Assembly: GCA_965221545.1 (NCBI GenBank)
Contig: OZ244901.1
Span: 186,001 to 250,000 of the forward strand
From: JAJEFO01 sp022819605
GTDB lineage: Bacteria > Pseudomonadota > Alphaproteobacteria > Rhodobacterales > Rhodobacteraceae
Direction: 5' to 3'
Length of the DNA: 64,000 bases
This document shows, piece after piece, positions 17,641-26,188 of the stretch; positions within the stretch are counted from its first letter, which is position 1, and each line of letters starts with the position of its first letter. A program made the translations under genes and the position numbers. Under the pieces are notes generated by a model, which was not told where the DNA came from, did no database searches, and saw only the letters and a list, made by a program, of their open reading frames with translations.

Positions 17641-18970
17641 CGGTCAGGCCCTCGACCAAGAGCGACGGAACGACCCGTCGCAGATGGCGGCGCGCGTCAT
17701 TTGCAGGGCGTATGGTTCGAAACATGTCGTGCAGATTGCCCGCTATGGTGCACTCGTTGACCGGGTAGGCGATCTCCCCGTTCTCGATCCAGAACCCACT
17801 GGCACCGCGTGAGTAGTCCCCTGTCGTGGGATTTATTGACGTGCCCATCAGCGAAGTGACCATCAGGCCATTCCCCATTTCGCGAATCAGGTCGTCGCGG
17901 GAAACGCAACCTTCGGTTAGCGCGATGTTCGTGACCGACGGGGTGGGTGGCGAGACCGTGCCCCGGGATGCGCTGGCAGTGCTCTCCATGCCGAGCTTGC
18001 GGGCGGTCGCGAGATCAAGCGTCCACCCGTTCAGAATTCCGTGTTCGATGATCTTTCGGGTGCGCGTCGGCAGGCCCTCGGCATCGAATGGCCGAGAACC
18101 GGAGACCCTGGGACGGTGCGGATCCTCGGTGATGTTCAGCCCGTCGGGCAGGACCATCTGTCCTAGCCTGTCGCGAAGCCAGGAACTGCCACGCGCCACG
18201 GCCGAGCCATTTGCGGCCTGCAGCAGATGGCCGATCAGGCTGCCGGCGATGCGTTCGTCATAGAGTACGGGAAAGGCGCCGGTTTCGGGCTTTCGTGCCC
18301 CGGCACGGGCAAGGGCGCGTTCAGCGGCGCGATGTCCGATGTCCTCGGCTTCAGGCAGGTCGGAACGGTGAATTCGGTTTTCGCTGCAATAGTCACGCTC
18401 CATTTCGAGGCCCTCGCCGGAAATGGCGACGCAATCGGTGGTGTGAGACGTGTGCTCCCATCCGCCCGAAAAACCGTTGGTAGCGGCAAGATGAAATGCG
18501 CTCCGCGCGAATGACGCGGCGGCAACGTCAACCTGCGAAATGCCCTGGTGCGAGAGCGCTGCCGCTTCGGCCTGCAGCGCGGTTCTTTCCATTTCCGCCG
18601 GAGCAGGCATGTCAGCACCGTCGACCAGGTCCAGCGTGTCCAGGTCCCAGCTCCTTGCAAGCTGATCAGGGTCGGCGAGTCCGATATGAGCGTCTTCTGG
18701 CGCGACCCTTGCCATGTCGACGGCACGTTCCGCCATTTCGGCTATCGCTTCGGTGCCGGTATCCGACGAGGCGACGGTGGCCTGGCGCTGGCCGAGCAGC
18801 ACGCGAAGGCCGATCGCGACGCTCTCGGCGCTTTCCGCATGCTCCAGTGCGCGGTCTCGCACTTCGACCGCGACGGAATGCCCCTTGATCGCGATGGCAT
18901 CCGCTGTTTCTGCGCCCGCCCTTGTCGCCGCGTGGAGGAGGGCATCTGTCAGTTTGGCTAACGAGGTCAT
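17627..18970 (-). CDS. pmbA: TldD/PmbA-family protease subunit, PmbA (TldE)
   Basis: 447 aa, the usual length of PmbA/TldE, the non-catalytic partner of the TldD metalloprotease that trims modified peptides and the CcdA antitoxin in E. coli. Conserved blocks include AADAIAIKGHSVAVEVRDRALEH near the N-terminus and, near the C-terminus, SVTNIALTEGCVS and MGTSINPTTGDYSRGASGFWIENGEI. It lacks the HExxxH metal motif expected of TldD, supporting PmbA. Overlaps the phosphatase gene by 14 nt. Confidence 0.87.
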   Translation of the reverse strand: MTSLAKLTDALLHAATRAGAETADAIAIKGHSVAVEVRDRALEHAESAESVAIGLRVLLGQRQATVASSDTGTEAIAEMAERAVDMARVAPEDAHIGLADPDQLARSWDLDTLDLVDGADMPAPAEMERTALQAEAAALSHQGISQVDVAAASFARSAFHLAATNGFSGGWEHTSHTTDCVAISGEGLEMERDYCSENRIHRSDLPEAEDIGHRAAERALARAGARKPETGAFPVLYDERIAGSLIGHLLQAANGSAVARGSSWLRDRLGQMVLPDGLNITEDPHRPRVSGSRPFDAEGLPTRTRKIIEHGILNGWTLDLATARKLGMESTASASRGTVSPPTPSVTNIALTEGCVSRDDLIREMGNGLMVTSLMGTSINPTTGDYSRGASGFWIENGEIAYPVNECTIAGNLHDMFRTIRPANDARRHLRRVVPSLLVEGLTVAGK

Positions 18971-19076
18971 GAGCCCGACCTAGTGCGGCAGGCCCCGGGC
19001 TTCAAGCGAAGTGCATGTTGACATCCCGTGCGCCCTGCCTGATCCACGAGGCAAAAGCACCAGGCAGGGCGTGCCA

Positions 19077-19529
19077 ATGAAAATGGTTGAAGAGCGCGTT
19101 ATCGGGGTTCCGCCGGACGTCGTTTGGGCGAGCATTCTCGATGCGGAGGTTCTGAAGACGTGCATTCCGGGTTGCGAGGAATTGTCCGGCAGCCTCGACG
19201 ACGGTTTCGAGGCGGTCGTGGTCCAGAAGGTTGGACCGGTCAAGGCGACTTTCAGGGGCGCGGTCTTTCTCAGGGACATCGATCCGGGGAAGAGTTGCCG
19301 ACTGGAGGGCGAAGGCAAGGGCGGAGCGGCAGGATTTGCCAAGGGCGGGGCCTTGGTGCGGCTGGAGCCGGAAGGCGATGGCACAAGGCTCAGCTATGAA
19401 GTGGAGGCGAAGATCGGGGGCAAGCTGGCCCAGCTCGGCAGCAGACTCATCGATTCCTTCGCAAAGAAGCTCGCGGACCGGTTCTTTTCCAGGTTCGAGG
19501 AGGCGGTCGTGGCACGGGCTCAGAATTGA
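19077..19529 (+). CDS. SRPBCC/CoxG-like protein
   Basis: 150 aa single-domain protein of the START-like/SRPBCC fold. MVEERVIGVPPDVVWASILD, then LKTCIPGCEELSG and GPVKATFRGAVFL match the CoxG (carbon monoxide dehydrogenase subunit G) family. CoxG helps recruit CO dehydrogenase in carboxydotrophs, but stand-alone members are widespread and no cox genes are in this window, so only the family is claimed. The ATG at 19077 begins the conserved domain. Confidence 0.7.
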   Translation: MKMVEERVIGVPPDVVWASILDAEVLKTCIPGCEELSGSLDDGFEAVVVQKVGPVKATFRGAVFLRDIDPGKSCRLEGEGKGGAAGFAKGGALVRLEPEGDGTRLSYEVEAKIGGKLAQLGSRLIDSFAKKLADRFFSRFEEAVVARAQN

Positions 19530-19618
19530 GTCCGGGAAGCGCCTGGTCTCGCTCGTCGAGTTGCAGGCAAGCGCAAATGAGAAGCACTTCGCGCGCCTCC
19601 TGTCTGCCTTGAATGGAT

Positions 19619-21127
19619 CTACTGAATGCGCTGGTCGTTCACGAGAACGGAACCATCCTCTCCGGTCTCGATGGTCAGGCCAAAGTCGCCCAGCCCGTCA
19701 TCGGGCCGTGCAAATGCTTCCACCATGCCGCGGAACGCCAACGCCTGGAGATCCTGCACGATTCCAATTTCCACCAGCCCGTCGAGAAGCTTGTCCACGC
19801 CCGTGACTGCAAAGTGCGCACTGCCGACGGGCCAAGGCACCTCGGATCGCGTGAAGAACGCAAAGGCACCGTCTCCCGTGACCTCGACGCCGGCCAGCTT
19901 GATCCGGATCTCGTTCAGGTCCAGGGAACGGATTTCGGCCGGGGCATGATCCATATTCATGATTTCGGAGAGATCGCCGTCAAAACTGTCCCGCAACACG
20001 ATCACCTTGCCGTTCGCGTCGAGGACGACCGTCACAGGTTCGCGGTCAATCACGCCCTCGGGGTCGAACATCGACCAGAGTTCCTGATTCATCTCGAACC
20101 CCCTGACAGCAAAGCGGGCTGCAAAGTCCTGGGGCTCCTGGTCCGGCACGATGGGAATCAGGAAACGAGCGCTCAGTTCCGGCAACCTGAACTCCGACAG
20201 GGAATCGAACAAGTCGGAAGCGAAAACGGACAGGACCGAACCACGCGTCGAGCCGCGATAGTCGATGCCGTTTCGGTCCAACTTGACGAATACGTCGCTC
20301 GACGAACTCTCGGACGAGATTTCGAAGTGCTCCGCATTCGGTCCATTTCCAGTCAGCAAGTAGCGGACGTGTCCAAGGCTTGCGGAAATGTCGAGCGTGT
20401 TTCCTTCCAGGATCGCCGCGATAAGGGAATTCTCCAGACTCTGCCACGCAATCTTGCCGGAGGACTGTGCGGCAATGTCGGAAATTTCGAACCGCAGGCT
20501 GAATGACTCGTCGTCGCTGTGTTCGTTGACATCCACATGCAACTGGAAGCTGTCCAGGATGTCCTCGCCCCGGAACTCCTCGATTTCAGCGCCACTGATG
20601 TCCAAATTGCTCTCATAGCCCACCATCTTGATCGATGCGACGAAGGGCAGGTCATCGGTGATTTCCGGTTCGATTATGCGAAAATCATCAATTGTGATCG
20701 ACGGGACGGCCGACTCGTAGCGGATCCGGTCCGGAGTGCCGGAGACCACGGTTTGCGCACCGGATTGCCTGACTTTCGCCACAAGCGTGAACTCTTCGCC
20801 TTCCGATGTGAGCGTCTGGACCGTCAAAGGAGATTCCGGCGGAAAGGTCATGAGGACGGTCCCGTCTTCGCGTTCGGCGAAACTGGCGCCGCCGACAGCA
20901 ACCAGGAGCGTTCCTTCCTGATCAGGCAGTTCCGCCTCTGCCAGAAATCGATCGACGGTAAGCACGTTCCCTGATCGGCGTTTGCCTCCTGCCCGCACAG
21001 TGATGCCGGGTGTCGAGTACACGGACAGACGATTCTCAAGCACCTGGTCCGCAGTCAGTTCGGCGAATGTCGGCTTTGCGGCAAGTGCGAGAAAGAGGGA
21101 GGCGATCAGGGTTCGTGTCAGGTTCAT
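19619..21127 (-). CDS. DUF2125 family exported protein
   Basis: 502 aa with a Sec signal peptide (MNLTRTLIASLFLALAAKPTFA, cleavage before EL). The mature start LTADQVLENRLSVYSTPGITV followed by RRSGNVLTVD resembles the alphaproteobacterial DUF2125 family, large periplasmic proteins of unknown role rich in beta strands. The signal peptide decides the start at 21127. It lies downstream of holA on the same strand with a 118 bp gap. Confidence 0.68.
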   Translation of the reverse strand: MNLTRTLIASLFLALAAKPTFAELTADQVLENRLSVYSTPGITVRAGGKRRSGNVLTVDRFLAEAELPDQEGTLLVAVGGASFAEREDGTVLMTFPPESPLTVQTLTSEGEEFTLVAKVRQSGAQTVVSGTPDRIRYESAVPSITIDDFRIIEPEITDDLPFVASIKMVGYESNLDISGAEIEEFRGEDILDSFQLHVDVNEHSDDESFSLRFEISDIAAQSSGKIAWQSLENSLIAAILEGNTLDISASLGHVRYLLTGNGPNAEHFEISSESSSSDVFVKLDRNGIDYRGSTRGSVLSVFASDLFDSLSEFRLPELSARFLIPIVPDQEPQDFAARFAVRGFEMNQELWSMFDPEGVIDREPVTVVLDANGKVIVLRDSFDGDLSEIMNMDHAPAEIRSLDLNEIRIKLAGVEVTGDGAFAFFTRSEVPWPVGSAHFAVTGVDKLLDGLVEIGIVQDLQALAFRGMVEAFARPDDGLGDFGLTIETGEDGSVLVNDQRIQ

Positions 21128-21245
21128 TTCTGGATTCCGGCCATAGCGGCAATGCGATCGGGACGTTCCGCGCAGACTTTGCTGGATGAGCCCTTTATGG
21201 CTCCTGTCTGCATGACGGGCAAGGCATGCGTTGCTGTCGCCGGCA

Positions 21246-22268
21246 TCAGCGCCTTCCCAGATAGGCGATCCGGAGGAGCGCACGCTCCATCACGGCCATT
21301 TCGGGGATTCGTGCCCCGGATCTGAGCTTGAGATCGGTATCGAGCAAAATGGCAAGTGCACGTTCCAGGTTGCGCATGCCCCATCTGGTTGCCTGCCGTT
21401 GCAAGCGGTCACGGCGCGGGCCGAAAACCGGTGGCCTGAGCTTGGAAGCCCCCGCGCCCGGGCCCCCGGGGTCGGCTGCAACCTGGTGCAGCCTCCGAAA
21501 GTGCCTGGTGGCGCCAATGCAGAGGCTGACGGGGGTGGTTCCCTGGGCTTCGAGACGCCGCAATACAGGTCCGACCTCGTGGGTCTTGCCGTCCGTCGCG
21601 ACGTTTAGGACATCGTCGATGCCGGCCTCCACGGAACTGGGGCCGGAAAGTGCGACCTCGTCCGGCGCGAGCGGCGTCTCGTCGCCGGACTTGTAGAGCG
21701 CGATCTTTTCAAGAGTCTGTCGAAACTCGCCAGGATCCAGGACGCGCGACAATTCAGTCAGTGACGACATGGCGTCCGCCGAGATGTTCGTGAGTCCCAC
21801 AGCCTTCAGGGCCGCCTCGGTTTCGGCACGGGACGGCGGGTCGTCGTAAATGCCCGTTGCGTAGGCGTTCTCGTGGTTCTCGAAGATGCCCCGCAGCTTC
21901 GAACGTGCGGGCAAGCTGCCTGCAGTGACGATGATCTGGGCATCGCCTTCGGACCAGCCGGCCAAGGCGGCAGCAATCGTGTCGGCCAGCCCGTCGCCCG
22001 CGTCCTCGACGTATGCGACGTGGAGGCCGGGGAAGAAGCTCCGCGCCTTCACGGCGTCCGCAAGCAGGGCCGTGTCCTTGCGAAGCTCGGCTGCAGGAAT
22101 GCGGGTCAGGCGCATTTCATCCTCGCCGCCAGGTCCGAGGAGAGCCTTGATGACTTCCTGGCGGCGCAGCGCGACCCGCATGGCGTCCGCTCCATAGATC
22201 AGCAGGCCCGCGGAGGTTTCGTCGGGCTTGGCAAAATAGGCCGGAGCATTCCGGGTCGAGAGTTTCAT
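21246..22268 (-). CDS. holA: DNA polymerase III subunit delta HolA
   Basis: Clamp-loader delta subunit, 340 aa, which opens the sliding clamp during replication. Recognised from the N-terminal LIYGADAMRVALRRQEVIKALLG, the central QIIVTAGSLPARSKLRGIFE, the mid-protein LTELSRVLDPGEFRQTLEKIALYK, and the C-terminal RALAILLDTDLKLRSGARIPEMAVMERALLRIA. The ATG overlaps the lptE stop (ATGA), giving a leuS-lptE-holA operon. A parB-parA pair, which I recall near this operon in some relatives, does not follow here. Confidence 0.88.
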   Translation of the reverse strand: MKLSTRNAPAYFAKPDETSAGLLIYGADAMRVALRRQEVIKALLGPGGEDEMRLTRIPAAELRKDTALLADAVKARSFFPGLHVAYVEDAGDGLADTIAAALAGWSEGDAQIIVTAGSLPARSKLRGIFENHENAYATGIYDDPPSRAETEAALKAVGLTNISADAMSSLTELSRVLDPGEFRQTLEKIALYKSGDETPLAPDEVALSGPSSVEAGIDDVLNVATDGKTHEVGPVLRRLEAQGTTPVSLCIGATRHFRRLHQVAADPGGPGAGASKLRPPVFGPRRDRLQRQATRWGMRNLERALAILLDTDLKLRSGARIPEMAVMERALLRIAYLGRR

Positions 22269-22798
22269 GAGTCGCGGGTCAGGATGCTGGTGGCAATGTG
22301 GTCGGCGAGGATGACCATGAGGCGGCGGCGGGCATCGCGACGGGCGGACGTGGTCGCTACGGTGGTCGATGTCGCGGCATAGCTGGTGAAGCTGCGTTCC
22401 CGGCCGGTCGCGACGGTGGCGCCGGTGCTGTCGGTCAATTGCCAGTCGACCTGGCCCTCGACATTGAAGCGGCTGATTTCCGCACCGGACAGGAAACCGA
22501 CCGCCGTTTCGCCGATCCGGATCTGCGCGGCCAGGACGAAGTCGGATTCCCGCGGAGTCCCAAGCCGATCCTCAAGCCGGCGGACAAGGGCCGCGCCCTC
22601 CTCGTCGGCCGGTGCCAGGACAGCGATTCGGCCTCTTAGGCTGCGAGCGGATCCTCCGGGCCCGTGAACCGGCGCAAAGCCGCAGCCGGCCAGCGCGACG
22701 AGCGACAGAATCGCGGCCCTGCGGGTGTGACGCGCGCCTGAAGTCCCTGCACCCGGTGAGCGGGCGCGGTGTGCGCAGGATATGCTAGACGACGACAT
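22265..22798 (-). CDS. lptE: LPS-assembly lipoprotein LptE
   Basis: 177 aa outer-membrane lipoprotein that plugs LptD during LPS insertion. The N-terminus has basic residues, a hydrophobic run and a lipobox LVALAGC (lipidated Cys about residue 39) followed by GFAPVHG. The body shows the LptE-like pattern LRGRIAVLAP, a beta-rich middle (VEGQVDWQLTDSTGATVATG) and a C-terminal helix. It starts 14 nt inside leuS and overlaps holA by 4 nt. There is no other in-frame start before the lipobox. Confidence 0.8.
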   Translation of the reverse strand: MSSSSISCAHRARSPGAGTSGARHTRRAAILSLVALAGCGFAPVHGPGGSARSLRGRIAVLAPADEEGAALVRRLEDRLGTPRESDFVLAAQIRIGETAVGFLSGAEISRFNVEGQVDWQLTDSTGATVATGRERSFTSYAATSTTVATTSARRDARRRLMVILADHIATSILTRDS

Positions 22799-25328
22799 TG
22801 ACTATTCGGCCAGGCACGACGATCAGCTTTTTCGGCGGGGCACCTGCCAGCGCCCTGACGACAGCTTGATCGGCAAGCACGAGCTTTTCAACCTCGGCAT
22901 TGTCAGTGTCCTTGGCAACAACGATTTCGGAGCGCCGCTTGCCGTTGACCTGGATCGGCAGGGTCACGGATTCCTCAACCAGGTATGCCTCGTCCGCTTC
23001 GGGCCAAGGGGCGTCCGCAACCAGCCCCTCGCCACCCTGCATTGCCCATATCTCTTCCGCAAGATGAGGTGTCATGGGCGACATGAGTTGAGCCAGGACC
23101 TTGATTGCTTCTTGCCTGGCGGAATGCGATGCCCTGGACCTCGCAAGGACGTTCGTGAATGCATAGAGCTTGGCGATCGACGTATTGAAGCCAAAGCTCT
23201 CGATCCCCATGGTCACGTCGTGGACTGTCCTGTGGAGTTCGCGCAACAAGGCGTCGTCGTCCGATCCGGTGTCCTTGCCTGCGGTAATCTCCGTCGAGAT
23301 TCGGTGAATCCGCGCAAGATGCTTGTGCGCAGCATCAGCCCCGGCGGCGGTCCACTCCACGTCGCGCTCGGGCGGAGAGTCGCTCAGCACGAACCAGCGC
23401 GCCGTGTCGGCGCCGTACCGGTCAATGATGTCGACAGGGTCGACCACGTTCTTCTTGGACTTGGACATCTTTGCCGAAGGAATGATTTCGACCTCGCTGC
23501 CGTCCTTCAGGTAGCCCTTTCCATCCCTCAGTTCCACGTCTTCCGGGTAATGATAGATCCTGCGTCCGCTTGCATCCCTGGTCTGGTAGATGGCGTGCGT
23601 CACCATGCCCTGCGTGAACAGTGCGTCGAACGGCTCGATGGCCGACTTCGGCAGGTGACCGCAGAGATGCATGGCCCGGGCGAAGAAGCGGGAATACAGC
23701 AGGTGGAGAATCGCGTGCTCGATGCCGCCGATGTACTGGTCGACATTCATCCAGTAGGCAGCCTCGTCCACGTCCGCCGGGGTCTCTGCCCGAGGTGCCG
23801 TGAAGCGCACGAAGTACCAGGATGAATCGACGAACGTGTCCATGGTGTCGGTTTCGCGCTTGGCCGGCTTTCCACAGTTGGGGCACGCGGTGTCGTGCCA
23901 GGTCGGATGGCGCCTGAGCGGGTTGCCCGGTTCACCGAAGCTTACGTCTTCGGGAAGGAGGACCGGCAGGTTTTCCTTCTTCTCTGGCACGGTGCCGCAG
24001 TCATCGCAGTGGACAACCGGAATCGGGCAGCCCCAGTAGCGCTGGCGGGACAGGCCCCAGTCGCGCAGGCGGTATTGCACGACTCCCTCGCCCCAGCCAT
24101 TCTCTTCGGCGAAGTCGATCGTGGCGTCGATGGCTTCCTGCCCTGTCGCGACATCGATTCCCGTGAAATGGTCGATCCACCTGACGCGTTCTGTCTTCGG
24201 CGGAATGAAGGCCACGTTTTCGACCGGTTGCGGATTGTCGAGGGAAAGGAACGTGTCGATGACCGGCAGATCGTATTTTCGGCAGAAGTCGAGGTCGCGC
24301 TGGTCGTGCGCGGGGGAGCCGAAGATCGCGCCGGTGCCATAATCCATGAGAATGAAGTTCGCGATCCAGACTGGCAGTTCCCAATTCGGGTCCAGTGGGT
24401 GCTTCACGGCAAGTCCCGTGTCCAAGCCGAGCTTTTCCGCCTTCTCGAGCGCCTCTTCGGTTGCGCCGCCTTTCTGGCAGGCCACGCGAAAGGTCTCCAC
24501 CTCCGGGTTGTCTTCTGCCAGTTTCCTCGCCAGCGGGTGGTCAGGGGAAACGCCGATGAAGGAGGCTCCCAGGAGCGTGTCGGGGCGGGTCGTGTACACC
24601 TCGATGGCCTCGCCGCCATCGGTGCGCTCGAACGAGAGTCGAAGGCCGCGCGACTTGCCGATCCAGTTCTGCTGCATCAGCTTGACCTTCGCCGGCCAGT
24701 CATCCAGCCCGTCGATGGCGTCCAGCAGTTCCTCCGAAAAATCGCTGATCCGGAAAAACCACTGCGTCAGTTCGCGTCGCTCCACGTCGGCCCCTGAGCG
24801 CCAGCCCTTGCCGTCGATGACCTGCTCGTTGGCCAGAACGGTCATGTCGACCGGATCCCAGTTCACCGTCGCGCTCTTGCGGTAGGCGAGGCCCTTTTCC
24901 ATGAAGTCAATGAACATGGATTGCTGCTGGCCGTAGTATTCCGGGTCGCAGGTGGCGAATTCACGGGACCAGTCGATGGAGAGCCCGAGAGGCTTCAACT
25001 GTTCACGCATCGTGTCGATGTTGCCGTAGGTCCAGTCTCTTGGGTGGCCGCCCGAGGCCATGGCCGCGTTTTCGGCCGGCATGCCGAACGCGTCCCAGCC
25101 CATGGGGTGCAGGACGCTGTGGCCGGTCGCCCGCTTGTAGCGCGCGATGACGTCACCCATGGTGTAGTTCCGCACATGCCCGATGTGGATGCGCCCCGAG
25201 GGATAGGGAAACATCTCGAGCACGTAATACTTCGGCCTGCCTTTCTCACGGGCGGCCAGGAAGGTCTCAGCCTCTTGCCAGCGGGCCTGCCATTTCGGTT
25301 CGATGGTATTCGTGTCGTAGCCGGACAT
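22785..25328 (-). CDS. leuS: Leucyl-tRNA synthetase LeuS
   Basis: Class I synthetase charging tRNA-Leu, 847 aa. HIGH motif at 48-51 (YPSGRIHIGHVRN) and KMSKS at about 620-624 (AKMSKSKKN). The editing (CP1) domain between them includes TTRPDTLLGASF. Zinc-ribbon cysteines appear in CDDCGTVP and CPNCGKP. The start MSGYDTNTIEPKWQ is preferred; a longer frame upstream adds 17 residues not seen in the family. First gene of leuS-lptE-holA. Confidence 0.96.
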   Translation of the reverse strand: MSGYDTNTIEPKWQARWQEAETFLAAREKGRPKYYVLEMFPYPSGRIHIGHVRNYTMGDVIARYKRATGHSVLHPMGWDAFGMPAENAAMASGGHPRDWTYGNIDTMREQLKPLGLSIDWSREFATCDPEYYGQQQSMFIDFMEKGLAYRKSATVNWDPVDMTVLANEQVIDGKGWRSGADVERRELTQWFFRISDFSEELLDAIDGLDDWPAKVKLMQQNWIGKSRGLRLSFERTDGGEAIEVYTTRPDTLLGASFIGVSPDHPLARKLAEDNPEVETFRVACQKGGATEEALEKAEKLGLDTGLAVKHPLDPNWELPVWIANFILMDYGTGAIFGSPAHDQRDLDFCRKYDLPVIDTFLSLDNPQPVENVAFIPPKTERVRWIDHFTGIDVATGQEAIDATIDFAEENGWGEGVVQYRLRDWGLSRQRYWGCPIPVVHCDDCGTVPEKKENLPVLLPEDVSFGEPGNPLRRHPTWHDTACPNCGKPAKRETDTMDTFVDSSWYFVRFTAPRAETPADVDEAAYWMNVDQYIGGIEHAILHLLYSRFFARAMHLCGHLPKSAIEPFDALFTQGMVTHAIYQTRDASGRRIYHYPEDVELRDGKGYLKDGSEVEIIPSAKMSKSKKNVVDPVDIIDRYGADTARWFVLSDSPPERDVEWTAAGADAAHKHLARIHRISTEITAGKDTGSDDDALLRELHRTVHDVTMGIESFGFNTSIAKLYAFTNVLARSRASHSARQEAIKVLAQLMSPMTPHLAEEIWAMQGGEGLVADAPWPEADEAYLVEESVTLPIQVNGKRRSEIVVAKDTDNAEVEKLVLADQAVVRALAGAPPKKLIVVPGRIVNVVV

Positions 25329-25434
25329 GTGCCATCCTCGGGCTTCGTGCATTGCCTGATTATTCCGGGCCGCGATCAAGGTCTAGGGAGCAATGCCCGC
25401 GGGCGCGTCCGGCCTCGCGGCACCTGGGGGGTCG

Positions 25435-25899
25435 TCAGAGGCCCCGATCCTGAACCCGGAGCTGGCGCGCGCGGGTGAGGATGGCATTCTCGACGGTGCG
25501 CACGGTTTCCGACGGCGCAGGACCGGAACGGGTCAGGAGCGCGATCTTCAGCGAGCGGGCATCAAGTGCCGGGTCACGCACGAGGATGGTCGCGCGGTAG
25601 GCGCGATTGCCGCCCGGCGGCGTGCCGTAGCCGGTCACGATCACGCCCGAGAAGGGGTCGGCGGATTCGACCGGAAGGAAGCTCAGGATTTCGAGCGAAG
25701 CGTTCCAGATGTATTTGTTGACCTCGAGCGTCGTATTCGGGTCGTCGATGTTGGTGAAGAGGTCCCAGATGGTCTCCCGGCGCTCTTCGTCGGGGGCGGA
25801 ACCCGAAGAACCGCTGCTGGTCTCGCTTTGGTCCGAGCCGCAACCGGACAGGATCACTGCAATGATCGTCAGCAAAGGGGCGATTCGACTAGGTCTCAT
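25435..25899 (-). CDS. DUF3576 family lipoprotein
   Basis: 154 aa. The start MRPSRIAPLLTIIAVILSGCG carries a clean lipobox (ILSGC), then a Ser-rich spacer and the conserved core WDLFTNIDDPNTTLEVNKYIWNASLEILSFLP with PFSGVIVTGYGTPPGG, which I recall as DUF3576. It is likely an outer-membrane or periplasmic lipoprotein of unknown function. It sits just upstream of leuS on the same strand, a common arrangement in alphaproteobacteria. Confidence 0.78.
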   Translation of the reverse strand: MRPSRIAPLLTIIAVILSGCGSDQSETSSGSSGSAPDEERRETIWDLFTNIDDPNTTLEVNKYIWNASLEILSFLPVESADPFSGVIVTGYGTPPGGNRAYRATILVRDPALDARSLKIALLTRSGPAPSETVRTVENAILTRARQLRVQDRGL

Positions 25900-26188
25900 T
25901 CTCTGGCCATCCATGCAGAAAGGGGCGCGCTGCCACCGGATCCCAAGCATGAGTAACCGAGAGACCGTGACGGCTCAAGGGATTTCGAGTGCAGGAACGC
26001 CGCTCGGCCATCGCCAGCCCGCATGTGCAGGTAACGGGCGCTGCCAGGAAGTGCTGAACGAGCCGGTTTCGCGCCACTTGCATTGGACAGGACAATGCCC
26101 CTTCGGTCGATCCGCCCGTCGTGCCCTCCGCTTCTCGACATCAGTCGGGCTCGAACATAGTCTCGTGGCGAGTTTCCGGAAACGTCGC

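Noticed and set aside
23895..24797. Plus-strand open frame of 300 codons inside leuS
   Set aside because: Opposite strand of leuS editing and catalytic domains; no independent evidence.
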